From the NCBI GenBank assembly GCA_030041215.1, contig JASHOH010000026.1:1-53604 (forward strand): a stretch of DNA of 53,604 nt, written 5' to 3'. The notes under the pieces are model-generated. The model searched no databases, was not told the origin of the DNA, and saw nothing but the letters and a program-made list of their open reading frames with translations. Of this stretch, positions 25,488-33,131 are shown piece by piece (positions within the stretch are counted from its first letter, which is position 1; each line of letters begins with the position of its first letter). Both the position numbers and the translations under genes were made by a program. The stretch comes from Candidatus Sulfotelmatobacter sp. GTDB lineage: Bacteria > Acidobacteriota > Terriglobia > Terriglobales > Acidobacteriaceae.

Positions 25488-26312
25488 CTAAGCTCCTGCA
25501 GCGACTCCTCCGCCAAGAACGACACTGATCTCGCTGCCCTTGCCGGCTCCCGTCAACTGGGACGCCGCAGCTCGATTTGCGGCAATTTCCAAAAATCCCA
25601 TGCTGCCGAGAATTCCAAACACCTGTCCCGGAGATCCCTCAGCATAAGCCGCGCGCATTTCGGTAATTTCACGCGATCCCACTAAGATCTTGAAGCCGTT
25701 CGCCGCGCCGCCAAACAACGCCGGAACATCCTGCGGAGTGATATTCGTGATCAGATTTCCAAAGCGGTCGACCTTCAGCACTACGCCGCGAAGCCGGTTC
25801 GCCTCCACCATCTTCGGCTTCGGAGCCGTGAACTTCACATAGTCTTCCACTTCCTCGCCAAACTTGTGCGAATCTACTTCTTTGGCCAGGTACGCCGCCA
25901 CGGGCGCAAATATATCTCGCGCATGAAATGTGTTGCTCACCGGCTGTAAAAAATAATGCTCGGCTGTGATGTGCCGCACGCGCATGCCCTCTTCGCGCGC
26001 GTACACGAGCGAAAGCACGCCGTTGTCGGGCGCGACGAAATGATATTTCTCGCTCGAGGCCAGAATCGGACGCCGCGCCGTTCCGACTCCCGGATCGACG
26101 ACCACCACGTGCACCGTTCGACTCGGGAAGTACGAATACGCTTGCGAAATAGCCAGTGCGCCGTCGAGTACGTCGAAGGCCTGCACTGCGTGGCAGATGT
26201 CGACAATTTCCGCGTCGGGAACAATGTCGAGGATGACGCCTTTCATGGCGCCCACAAAATGATCGTTCGTGCCGAAGTCGGTGGTCAGCGTAATGATCGG
26301 ACGGTGTGCCAA
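25488..26312 (-). CDS. SAM hydrolase / SAM hydroxide adenosyltransferase (DUF62)
   Basis: Hydrolyses S-adenosylmethionine to adenosine and methionine in characterised archaeal and bacterial members. The 274 residues carry the N-terminal TLTTDFGTNDHFVGAMKG motif, VVVDPGVGTARRPI and NTFHARDIFAPVAA. The likely Asp-Arg-His catalytic set is Asp73, Arg80 and His130, spaced as in the archaeal enzyme. The C-terminal domain has VDRFGNLITNI and GSMGFLEIAANRAAA. It belongs to the same fold as fluorinase/chlorinase, but there is no sign of a halogenase-specific loop that I can judge by eye. It is a single gene on the minus strand. Confidence 0.9.
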   Translation of the reverse strand: MAHRPIITLTTDFGTNDHFVGAMKGVILDIVPDAEIVDICHAVQAFDVLDGALAISQAYSYFPSRTVHVVVVDPGVGTARRPILASSEKYHFVAPDNGVLSLVYAREEGMRVRHITAEHYFLQPVSNTFHARDIFAPVAAYLAKEVDSHKFGEEVEDYVKFTAPKPKMVEANRLRGVVLKVDRFGNLITNITPQDVPALFGGAANGFKILVGSREITEMRAAYAEGSPGQVFGILGSMGFLEIAANRAAASQLTGAGKGSEISVVLGGGVAAGA

Positions 26313-26352
26313 ATTTTCCTCGCGCCCAAATGTAGTTGTCCCAAAAGGCAGG

Positions 26353-26385
26353 TTTCAAAGTTTCAAAGACCTTGAGACTTTGAAA
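26353..26385. repeat. TTTCAAAG direct and inverted repeats
   Basis: Two tandem copies of TTTCAAAG (26353-26360, 26361-26368) followed by the reverse complement CTTTGAAA (26378-26385). It sits 41 bases upstream of the SAM hydrolase start codon, in its likely promoter or leader. Unit length here is 8, unlike the heptad arrays. Confidence 0.5.
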
Positions 26386-26505
26386 TAGTGAAAGCCTTGA
26401 GATCGAAAGTAAATTGGTATCCTCGGGAGAGTCAAGGCACTGCGGTAATACAGATTTTCCTGCCCCGAGAGCGCCTCGGCTTTCGCGCCTTTCTAAGGGT
26501 GGGGA

Positions 26506-27258
26506 CTATTGCGGGCCTGATGGATCGTGCGCAGGAGTTGAAACCGGTGGCGGATCAGACGCAGGCTGCGTCTGTGTGGTTTTCCCGGGAGTCGTTGGCG
26601 TAGCGGCCGCCGCAGCCGGACTTTGGGATGTAGGAGCCAAAGTGGCAGCGTGCGGCGCAGCGGGTTCCGTGGTCATTGCGCTCTCGGGGTTCAGCAGGTG
26701 GTCATGATTTGGGCCTAGCCCCAGGCTGATGAGCGCCCGCGCATCGGGGACAGTCTTCGATTGCCAGCCATGGTCGGCCTGATAGCGGCGCATGGCCTCT
26801 TCGCAAGCGGCGTTCCAGTTGCCATCAGCCTCCCCGGTGAGGTAATGCTCGCGAATCAGTGCTGCCTGGATTTCCTGGGCACGTCGGGCGTCAATTTTTT
26901 GTTGACCCCGGGCGGTGCGTTTTCTGCCGCCCCTGCGCGAGGTTGCCGCCTGCTTCGATTTGCTGCTGTGCACAGTGGCTGGGCTGGATTTCGAGTGCGT
27001 CGTCGAGGATGAATGTGTTGTATGGCGGGCCGTGGCCGTCTTGCCGGTGTGAGTTTGCGATGCCTCGGGGCCTGCGCCTGTTTTCTTCTTTGAATCTTCC
27101 GTTTTTGCGCCAGCCTGGACTTCCGTCGCTGGCGCCGTACTTTTTGAAGAGTCCGCATTGGAGGCGGTATCCTGCGCGGGTACCGAAACGCTTGCGCAGA
27201 TCAGCGCGAGCGCGCATGCTGCGGCGAATACTCCCGAAAATTGCGCGCGAATACCCAA
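26506..27258 (-). CDS. exported protein with peptidoglycan-binding-like domain
   Basis: A 250-residue exported protein. A signal peptide covers about residues 1-28 (FAAACALALICASVSVPAQ). A long Ser/Thr/Lys/Ala-rich linker spans about 30-120. A single peptidoglycan-binding_1-like helical domain follows (about 123-190; RRAQEIQAALIREHYLTG, AMRRYQADHGW, DARALISLGLG). The C terminus (about 195-250) is Pro/Thr/Ala-rich. It probably sits in the periplasm or wall. The start is TTG 27258, six bases after GAGGAG; upstream in-frame codons are not preceded by a ribosome binding site. No catalytic domain is attached. Confidence 0.72.
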   Translation of the reverse strand: MGIRAQFSGVFAAACALALICASVSVPAQDTASNADSSKSTAPATEVQAGAKTEDSKKKTGAGPEASQTHTGKTATARHTTHSSSTTHSKSSPATVHSSKSKQAATSRRGGRKRTARGQQKIDARRAQEIQAALIREHYLTGEADGNWNAACEEAMRRYQADHGWQSKTVPDARALISLGLGPNHDHLLNPESAMTTEPAAPHAATLAPTSQSPAAAAATPTTPGKTTQTQPASDPPPVSTPAHDPSGPQ

Positions 27259-27390
27259 TATCAACTCCTCAAACCACAGAAGAGACACCGCAAACCGGCG
27301 GCAAGAACAGGAAAGCCCAACCAGAGCCGGCACCGTATCATTCTTACATCAGATGAGATAAATGCCAGCTCTCGTTGGGCCAGTTCGAGA

Positions 27391-28974
27391 TTACGGAAGT
27401 GTTCCGGCCATGAAGATGGTGCCGTCCTGCTGAGTCGAACCTCGCGGACGAACAAGGAATACGACGTCCTGACCACTCTTCAGGCTGGACTCGATTTTCT
27501 CCAAGTCCTGCTCGCTATTGACGGGCTGCTTGTTGACCTCGAGGATCACGTCGCCCCGGCTGAGATTCACATCCTCGCCGAACGAGCCGGGTTTCACGTC
27601 CTGTACGACTACGCCTTTGCCAGCCGGCATATTCAGCCGGTCAGCCATTTCAGGCGTGAGTTTGCGGACCGTGATTCCGAGCTTGCTTTGCTTAGGCGAA
27701 CTCTGGTCGCCACCGTTCTCTTCATCGCCAAGGCGGGAGGCAAACAGCTTGGCACGATCGTCGATGGTGACCGTGGCATGCTCCTGCTTGCCGTTGCGGA
27801 TGAAGCCGATGTCAACTTTCGAGCCTGGCTTACGCGAGGCGATATCGGCCACCAGCTCGGAACCCTTCGCGACCTTCTGACCATCAACGCTGGTGATAGT
27901 GTCTCCGACTTTCAGGCCCGCCTGGTCAGCCGGGCTGCCAGCCACCACGCTCGAGATCGTAACTCCGCTGCCGGCGCCGTAGACGCGCGCAATCGCAGGA
28001 TTCTCGATCTGATCGAACATGATGCCGATTGAGCCACGCGCAACGCGGTGCTCCGGACCGATGAGTTGGTTGTAGACCTGCACCACTGTATTCGAGGGCA
28101 ATGAGAAGCCCACGCCTGCGTAAGCGTTCGTCTCGCTGAGGATGGCGGTGTTGATGCCGATCACTTCGCCATTCATGTTGACCAGCGGTCCGCCGGAGTT
28201 GCCAGGGTTTATGGCCGCATCGGTCTGGATGAATGTCTGGAATTGGCGGCCGGGAACGATATCGCGGCCCTTCGCCGAAACGATACCGGCTGTAACCGTA
28301 CCAACCTGTCCAAATGGGCTGCCGATGGCAAGAACCCAATCGCCAACTTCCATGCCGTCGGAGTTGCCCATTTTGGCGGCGGGCAAGGGGCGATCGACGT
28401 CGACCTTGATGACCGCCAAATCGGTCTCCTGGTCCTCGCCGATGACCTTGGCGTCGTGCTGCACGCCCGGAGGGTCGTCCTGCAAACGCACGCGAATTCT
28501 GTCGGCTTTTTCGACTACGTGTCGGTTAGTGACGATGTAGCCCTTGGAATCGACAATGACGCCCGAACCCAGCGAGCGCTCGCGAATCGGCCCATTATCT
28601 CCAAAGGGATTCATTTGGCCCGGGCCGCCGAAGAAATGATTGAAGAAGTCATCCATTCCACCGCCGCCATTATCGTCGTCATCGGGATTTTGCTGCCCGC
28701 GACGCCGGTGCACATTCTTGATTGTCGATTCGGTATTGATGTTAACGACGCTTGGCCCCAAATCTTTGGCAATACGCGAAAATTCATTCGAGAGCTGCCG
28801 CGGTGCAGGCACGGTCAGCGGCGTGGCATCAGAAGATTTCTGACCTTCTTTACCCTTGACTCCGAAAGAAACGACTGTGCCGATCAGAATGCCGACAGCC
28901 AACGTGGCTACAATGCTGAACGAATACACCCAACGATGCGTCTTCAGACGCATCCAAAATGCTTGCGAATCCAT
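27391..28974 (-). CDS. DegP/Do-type periplasmic serine protease
   Basis: HtrA-family protease/chaperone for misfolded envelope proteins, 527 residues. A single N-terminal membrane segment (15-38) anchors it. An acidic Gly-rich stretch (98-107, DDDDNGGGG) precedes the trypsin-like domain with His152 (TNRHVV), Asp185 (ETDLAVIKV) and Ser260 (NPGNSGGPLV). Two PDZ domains follow (about 335-425 and 440-525). The start is ATG 28974 with AGAAAGG upstream; longer frames add an unlikely leader before the anchor. The next gene region is divergent and AT-rich. Confidence 0.93.
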   Translation of the reverse strand: MDSQAFWMRLKTHRWVYSFSIVATLAVGILIGTVVSFGVKGKEGQKSSDATPLTVPAPRQLSNEFSRIAKDLGPSVVNINTESTIKNVHRRRGQQNPDDDDNGGGGMDDFFNHFFGGPGQMNPFGDNGPIRERSLGSGVIVDSKGYIVTNRHVVEKADRIRVRLQDDPPGVQHDAKVIGEDQETDLAVIKVDVDRPLPAAKMGNSDGMEVGDWVLAIGSPFGQVGTVTAGIVSAKGRDIVPGRQFQTFIQTDAAINPGNSGGPLVNMNGEVIGINTAILSETNAYAGVGFSLPSNTVVQVYNQLIGPEHRVARGSIGIMFDQIENPAIARVYGAGSGVTISSVVAGSPADQAGLKVGDTITSVDGQKVAKGSELVADIASRKPGSKVDIGFIRNGKQEHATVTIDDRAKLFASRLGDEENGGDQSSPKQSKLGITVRKLTPEMADRLNMPAGKGVVVQDVKPGSFGEDVNLSRGDVILEVNKQPVNSEQDLEKIESSLKSGQDVVFLVRPRGSTQQDGTIFMAGTLP

Positions 28975-29264
28975 ATACCTTTCTGCCTCCGAAACTGCAA
29001 TCCTATGATTATACGCGCTTAGAAAAGACTCAACCCCTCTCCCCGACAAAGCGGTATTTTCCGGCTACGACAAAGCCCTAGAGGGATGGCGACTACTCCA
29101 CCGCGAGTACATTCGTTAGACGCGCGACCGAGGCGTTTCGTTTTATGGCGATCAGACGAATTGCTTACACGTTTTATGAGAATAATGCAAAAGAATTAGC
29201 GGCGAAGATTATTTTAATGACTATGCATTTGACGTAGGAAGGTAAGAAATGCTATATCTTCCGC
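28975..29264. other. divergent intergenic region entering an AT-richer patch
   Basis: 290 bases between the protease (minus) and a small plus-strand gene. Base composition becomes clearly AT-richer from about 29140. A 30-codon open frame at about 29142-29234 has no support. The promoter of the DUF4177-like gene lies at 29229-29258. Confidence 0.5.
29229..29258 (+). promoter_or_regulatory. sigma-70-type promoter, predicted leaderless
   Basis: TTGACG (29229-29234), 18-base spacer, TATATC (29253-29258). Only six bases separate the -10 box from the ATG at 29265, so the transcript would start at or next to the start codon. Confidence 0.5.
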
Positions 29265-29441
29265 ATGTATGAATACAAAATTCACATCTTTGAAGGAACG
29301 GGCAACCTAGAAACAGCCTTGAACAATTTTGCCGAAGAAGGCGGAAGATTGGTTCAAGCGGTTAACCACGGCTTAAAGACCTATTTCGTATTCGAGCGGG
29401 AAAAAAGTTCATCGAAATCGCCACAAACGGGATCACAATAG
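29265..29441 (+). CDS. DUF4177-like small protein
   Basis: A 58-residue protein beginning MYEYKIHIFEGTGNLETALNNF. The order Y-E-Y-K-hydrophobic at the start, then a helix, then E-E-G-G-R-L-V-Q-A-V and a final TYFVFERE strand, is the DUF4177 pattern (a small two-strand/one-helix/strand unit of unknown function). The C-terminal 12 residues are Ser/Lys rich. No ribosome binding site lies before the ATG; a promoter directly upstream suggests a leaderless message. It lies in the AT-richer accessory patch and its 3' end overlaps a doubtful minus-strand gene. Confidence 0.55.
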   Translation: MYEYKIHIFEGTGNLETALNNFAEEGGRLVQAVNHGLKTYFVFEREKSSSKSPQTGSQ

Positions 29442-29551
29442 AGAGCGGCGATTTTGCCCGCCCGAACTAGGCTCCTTAATGCATATAGAGGATTGTCTTG
29501 TTTTCCCAAGGCGAAATCGATTATTTCCTTCGTTCGCGCATCTTCGATCAT
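29381..29551 (-). CDS. short hypothetical protein
   Basis: A 56-residue open frame starting MIEDARTKEIIDFALGKQ and containing YALRSLVRAGKIAALYCDP. It is just downstream of the membrane protein at 29598-29912 on the same strand and could be its operon partner. No ribosome binding site is visible and it overlaps the 3' end of the DUF4177-like gene on the other strand. No function is recognised and reality as a gene is uncertain. Confidence 0.35.
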   Translation of the reverse strand: MIEDARTKEIIDFALGKQDNPLYALRSLVRAGKIAALYCDPVCGDFDELFSRSNTK

Positions 29552-29597
29552 AGCTATTATTTTACAGGAGCTAAAGAGCGCCCGTTCCCCAATCGCG

Positions 29598-29912
29598 TCA
29601 GAGCAACCGAAGCGATTGTCGAAGCAGTTCCGCAATCCGCCCAAATATAACTTGATCTTGTCCCGTCAGCTTGAGGCGGGTCCACTCATCTTTTTCTTCA
29701 CGCGTCGGATCGTCTGGGTCTGTTTTCCATTCATACAGTTCGTAGTCAATCGCCTCTCCGATAGCCTGGGTTCTTGCTCTTTTAGTCAGCCATATGTCGA
29801 CGTGTTCTAGACCCAAATACCCCACCAGAATCAAGAATATCTGCCATACGGGGAAATGAAGCCCTTGCGCCGCTACGATAATCAGGAACAAAACTCTCCA
29901 AGATGTTTGCAC
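29598..29912 (-). CDS. small membrane protein of unknown function
   Basis: A 104-residue protein with a hydrophobic N-terminal third (residues 5-36, one hairpin or two short membrane segments) and a charged cytoplasmic part rich in Asp, Glu and Lys (DYELYEWKTDPDDPTREEKDEW). The start GTG 29912 is supported by GGAGGAG four bases upstream (complement of 29917-29923), one of the best ribosome binding sites in the window. It is divergent from the 43-residue gene at 29959. No family recognised. Confidence 0.6.
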   Translation of the reverse strand: MQTSWRVLFLIIVAAQGLHFPVWQIFLILVGYLGLEHVDIWLTKRARTQAIGEAIDYELYEWKTDPDDPTREEKDEWTRLKLTGQDQVIFGRIAELLRQSLRLL

Positions 29913-29958
29913 AATGCTCCTCCGACAGACGCCAAAAAGTTACGTTAAAATAATACGT

Positions 29959-30090
29959 ATGGCTAACAAACCTGTCCAAGCGGAAAAGGCAAAGTTTGAC
30001 GCGCTCCTGAAACAGATGATTAAAACACCGCCTCTTACACTGGAAGATATGAAAAAAGAAAAAGCGTCAAAGAAACGCGGTAAAAAATGA
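29959..30090 (+). CDS. 43-residue basic protein, first gene of a coupled pair
   Basis: A very short, Lys-rich protein (MANKPVQAEKAKFDALL... ending KKRGKK) with a predicted amphipathic helix (AKFDALLKQMIK) and a TPPLTLEDM segment. Its stop overlaps the ATG of the next gene as ATGA, strong evidence that both are translated together. The size and the coupled partner resemble small toxin-antitoxin or phage-type modules, but no family is recognised and that role is speculation. Confidence 0.5.
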   Translation: MANKPVQAEKAKFDALLKQMIKTPPLTLEDMKKEKASKKRGKK

Positions 30091-30398
30091 CAAGCGAACT
30101 TCGTACTCTTATTGATTTAGTAGACGTATTAGGGCTTGAGTTCGACTGTCCTAAATGCCGCGCTACCGTTCTTCAGCCTTTGCACGGTGCGTTTGATCGA
30201 AAGAAACTTTTCAGTTGTCCGGTATGCGGAGAGCCGTGGTATCTAACTGAGCGATCAACTGATGCGCCCGATATCGTCGCAAGATTCATTAGCACTTTCA
30301 AAAGCCTGTCCGACCACAAGGATATTTTCGCAAAAATACGTTTATGTATCGCTAAAAAACTTCCCTCGTCAGTTTCCGATACGTCAAAGGCTTCTTAG
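30087..30398 (+). CDS. zinc-ribbon protein, 3' end overwritten by IS insertion
   Basis: A 103-residue frame with a zinc ribbon: CPKC (about residues 25-28) and CPVC (about 47-50), the second followed by GEPWYLTER. It is coupled by ATGA to the 43-residue gene. If the IS1595-family element begins at 30342, residues 86-103 are read from the element, and the frame ends inside the convergent transposase gene. The original C terminus is therefore probably lost. The function is unknown; zinc-ribbon proteins of this size often bind nucleic acid or other proteins. Confidence 0.5.
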   Translation: MTSELRTLIDLVDVLGLEFDCPKCRATVLQPLHGAFDRKKLFSCPVCGEPWYLTERSTDAPDIVARFISTFKSLSDHKDIFAKIRLCIAKKLPSSVSDTSKAS

Positions 30399-31272
30399 TC
30401 ACCAATTCCTGCAGTAAAGTCGAAAACATGCGTGGCTGAATTCCACGGCGATTGTAGCGCCAGCAAAACTCCTGCAAATACGAATCGAGATGGTCCTTGC
30501 TGAGATGGTGGTAGGAGCCGATCACGCCGCGTTTGAATAGCGAAAACGCGCCCTCGATTGTTTTCATCGAAGTTTCCCCGAACATCTCCAATTCGAGTCT
30601 GTGGTTTGCTTCAACGTGCTTGTCCTTTGGGAGAATGTGGCCGTATGCCGCCGCTGAATCGGTTAACACCGTCTTGACGTTCGGGCTAATATTCGCCTTC
30701 AATACCGGACGAAGCGCGGCGGCTTTGCAGTTTTCGACGGTTTGCATGTGAACCCGCCCACCGCGCTCTACCATTCCGAGCACTGAGATTTTCGCGTCCT
30801 TCCCGGCCTTTACGCCTTTGTGAAGTTTCTTGCCGCCGATGAACGATTCGTCTACTTCTACGATCTGGCCCTGTCCGCCTAGAGGACTCTTGTTCAACTC
30901 TTCCATTGCCTTGCGAATGCGATGACAAAGATGCCACGCCGTCTTGTACTGGACACCAATATGACGGGCTACCTGATTCGCAGAGATGCCCTTTTTGGCT
31001 TCCGCCATGAGCGCCATAGCCATGAACCACTTTTGTAGGGAGAGGTGAGAATCGTGGAATAGTGTTCCGGTAGTGGCAGAGAAGTGCAAGGCACAATCGG
31101 AGCATTCGTATTTCCGATAGGGTCGGCCAGTCTTGCCCTTCGTGTCGATCCGATAAACTTTCGCGCAGTCGCAGGCTAGGCAGTGGACACCATTAGGCCA
31201 GCGTTGCGATACGAGGTAATCAAGCGCGGCATCTTCGGTTTGGAAGGCTTTCGTTACGGTGAGTAAGTTCAT
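30352..31272 (-). CDS. IS1595-family transposase
   Basis: A 306-residue transposase. The N-terminal zinc finger has Cys31, Cys34 or Cys36, Cys57 and Cys60 (HCLAC and ECSDC). A helix-turn-helix-like region with ISANQVARHIGVQYKTAWHLCHRIR follows. The ISXO2/DDE domain has Asp141 (VEVDESFIGGK), Asp205 (VLTDSAAAYG) and Glu240 (TIEGAFSLFKRGVIGSYHHLS). The length and motifs are complete, so the element may be active. The promoter at 31280-31308 puts the transcription start almost on the ATG. The gene is convergent with the truncated zinc-ribbon gene. Confidence 0.9.
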   Translation of the reverse strand: MNLLTVTKAFQTEDAALDYLVSQRWPNGVHCLACDCAKVYRIDTKGKTGRPYRKYECSDCALHFSATTGTLFHDSHLSLQKWFMAMALMAEAKKGISANQVARHIGVQYKTAWHLCHRIRKAMEELNKSPLGGQGQIVEVDESFIGGKKLHKGVKAGKDAKISVLGMVERGGRVHMQTVENCKAAALRPVLKANISPNVKTVLTDSAAAYGHILPKDKHVEANHRLELEMFGETSMKTIEGAFSLFKRGVIGSYHHLSKDHLDSYLQEFCWRYNRRGIQPRMFSTLLQELVTKKPLTYRKLTREVF

Positions 31273-31273
31273 G

Positions 31274-31304
31274 CATAGGACTATAGCGGAAATAGCGTCC
31301 TATG
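31274..31304. promoter_or_regulatory. inverted repeat overlapping the transposase promoter
   Basis: CATAGGAC (31274-31281) and GTCCTATG (31297-31304), exact 8-base arms, 15-base centre. One arm touches the -10 box and the other touches the -35 box, the right position for an autoregulatory operator, or for a hairpin. Confidence 0.45.
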
Positions 31305-31308
31305 TCAA
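31280..31308 (-). promoter_or_regulatory. strong sigma-70-type promoter of the transposase
   Basis: On the minus strand: TTGACA (complement of 31303-31308), 17-base spacer, TATAGT (complement of 31280-31285). Seven bases separate the -10 box from the ATG, which predicts a leaderless mRNA. Confidence 0.65.
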
Positions 31309-31322
31309 GTACATAATTATTA

Positions 31323-33131
31323 TTATTTTGACTCGTACACGGTTTTGCCGCCGACGACAGTCCGCAATACCTTCGTCGTCAGCACTTTTTCCGGGGAGGC
31401 AGCGGTGAGATCGCGGTCGAGCACAATGAAGTCTGCGAGCATTCCGGGAACGATTTTACCTTTTTCTTTTTCCTCGAATTCGGTAAAAGCTGACCCGCTC
31501 GTGTAGGCCGCGATGGCCTGATCCATGGTGATCTTCTGATCGGGGAAGAATTCCTGCTTGCCGTTTTCGCTGCGGCGCGTGACCGCTGCGTAAAGGCCAC
31601 GGAAAGGCGTAATCGGCTCGATGGGATAGTCGGTACCAAAAGCCAGCGTTACCCCCTTATTAAGGAACGACGCCCAGGTATAAGCATTGCTCGCACGCTT
31701 CGGTCCGAGGCGTTGCTGCGCCCAGCGCATGTCGGTGAGCAGATGACTGGGCTGAACCGAAGCGATGATCTTCAGATCTTTGAAGCGCGCGATCTGCACG
31801 GGCGTGGTAACCTGCGCGTGCTCTATTCGCAGACGGAAATCATCGCCGCCGTCTGGAGCCTTGACTTTCGCTTCCTTGGCTGCCTTCTCAGCCTCGGCCG
31901 AGGCATCGAGCGCCATCTGTACTGCTTCGTCGCCGATGGCGTGGAACCCTAGCTGAAAACCCGCCAAAACGCGCTCCTTAGTCAGAGCATTCAGTTTCGC
32001 AGCGTCGTAGTGTAGCAAGCCGGAGTTGGTCGGGTCATCGGCATATGGCTCCTGCAGAGCCGCCGTATGAGAACCGAGCGAACCATCAAGAAATGCCTTC
32101 ACCATGGTGGTGTGCAGCATTAAATCCGACTGCGGGTGGGAATCGCGTCTTTTGATTAACTCGTCTACCGGCAGCTCAAAAGGGAGCCATTCGGTGATGC
32201 GGGCGGTAAGTTTTCCTTCGCGTTCGAGATCTTCGTAGATTTGAAAATCTTCCCAGACATTGCAGGAATCTCCCACTGACGAGCAATCCTGTGCCGAAGT
32301 GACGCCGTGCTCTGCGAGATCGGCCAAGGCGAGTTCAAGGCCGTGGCGCCGTTTTTCGAGATTTGGTTTGGGAACTACGGCGCGAACGATCGGAATCGCC
32401 ATCTCCCGGAGAATGCCTGTGGGTTCGCCGTTATCGTTCCGGTCGATATGTCCGCCTTCGGGGTCTTTGCTCGCCAGAGTTATGCTTGCCAGTTGTAGCG
32501 CGCGTGTGTTGGCCAGAGCGGTGTGTTCGTCAATACGATCGAGCAGGATCGGGTGGCCACCCGCGACTTCATCCAGATCCCAGCGGTTGGGCAAAGCTTG
32601 TACCGGCCACAGAGTTTCGTCCCACCCGCCGCCAAGAATCCATTCCCCCGGAGCCGCTGTTTCGACTTTGGCCAGAATGCGATTGCGGAATTCATCGAGT
32701 GACTTCACGCCGGTCAGATCCACGCTCATCTTCTTCAGTCCTGCGTCGGCGAGATGAACGTGCGCGTCATTAAAGCCGGGCATGACGAAGTGGCCGCCCA
32801 AGTCGATCACTTGGGTTTGTGGGCCTTTCAGCTTAAGAAGTTCGGCGGTTTTGCCGACAGCCAGAATGCGATCTCCACGAACGGCAATTGCTTCTTCTCG
32901 CAGAATGGAACTGAATTGTGAAGTCGCCGGTATGCCGGTGTAAACGTTGGCGTGAATATAGATGGCATCCGGCTTGGGCTTCGAACTATCGGCCTCGCGC
33001 GTGTTGCCTTGTACCTGAGCATGCATAAACGAAATAGCAAGAAGGAAGAGAATTGGATTTGCGAAGTGACTTTTTAAAGAGACCGGTGAGCGCTGTACTT
33101 CTCGTAAGAATCGAACCCCGAAGGTTCTCAT
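31323..33131 (-). CDS. exported amidohydrolase (YtcJ-like)
   Basis: Metal-dependent amidohydrolase of 602 residues, probably exported (hydrophobic N terminus about 24-40, FANPILFLLAISFMHAQ). The metal ligands of the superfamily are visible: His124 and His126 (NDAHVHL), then MVKAFLDGSLGSHTA, GFHAIGDEAV, RIEHAQV and FGTDYPIEP near the C terminus. The YtcJ subgroup acts on amide or imide bonds of unknown substrates. The start is ATG 33131 in a TAATG one-base overlap with the M20 peptidase stop, so the genes are coupled. The IS element lies directly downstream. Confidence 0.88.
   Translation of the reverse strand: MRTFGVRFLREVQRSPVSLKSHFANPILFLLAISFMHAQVQGNTREADSSKPKPDAIYIHANVYTGIPATSQFSSILREEAIAVRGDRILAVGKTAELLKLKGPQTQVIDLGGHFVMPGFNDAHVHLADAGLKKMSVDLTGVKSLDEFRNRILAKVETAAPGEWILGGGWDETLWPVQALPNRWDLDEVAGGHPILLDRIDEHTALANTRALQLASITLASKDPEGGHIDRNDNGEPTGILREMAIPIVRAVVPKPNLEKRRHGLELALADLAEHGVTSAQDCSSVGDSCNVWEDFQIYEDLEREGKLTARITEWLPFELPVDELIKRRDSHPQSDLMLHTTMVKAFLDGSLGSHTAALQEPYADDPTNSGLLHYDAAKLNALTKERVLAGFQLGFHAIGDEAVQMALDASAEAEKAAKEAKVKAPDGGDDFRLRIEHAQVTTPVQIARFKDLKIIASVQPSHLLTDMRWAQQRLGPKRASNAYTWASFLNKGVTLAFGTDYPIEPITPFRGLYAAVTRRSENGKQEFFPDQKITMDQAIAAYTSGSAFTEFEEKEKGKIVPGMLADFIVLDRDLTAASPEKVLTTKVLRTVVGGKTVYESK

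Larger units (their letters stand above)
30342..31316 (-). mobile_element. IS1595-family insertion sequence (approximate ends)
   Basis: The element holds one transposase gene on the minus strand. Short matching ends TTATGTA (30342-30348) and TACATAA (31310-31316) are proposed as terminal inverted repeats. They are only 7 bases and no 8-base target duplication is visible, so the borders are tentative. The right end lies 6 bases from the stop codon of the amidohydrolase; the left end cuts the zinc-ribbon gene. Confidence 0.6.

Noticed and set aside
30334-31324. Target-site duplication of the IS1595-family element
   Set aside because: The eight bases outside each proposed end do not match, so no duplication is claimed and the ends stay tentative.
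33105-33125. T-loop-like bases (GGTTCGATTC on the minus strand) suggesting a tRNA
   Set aside because: No acceptor, D or anticodon arms can be drawn around it and it lies in the coding start of the amidohydrolase.
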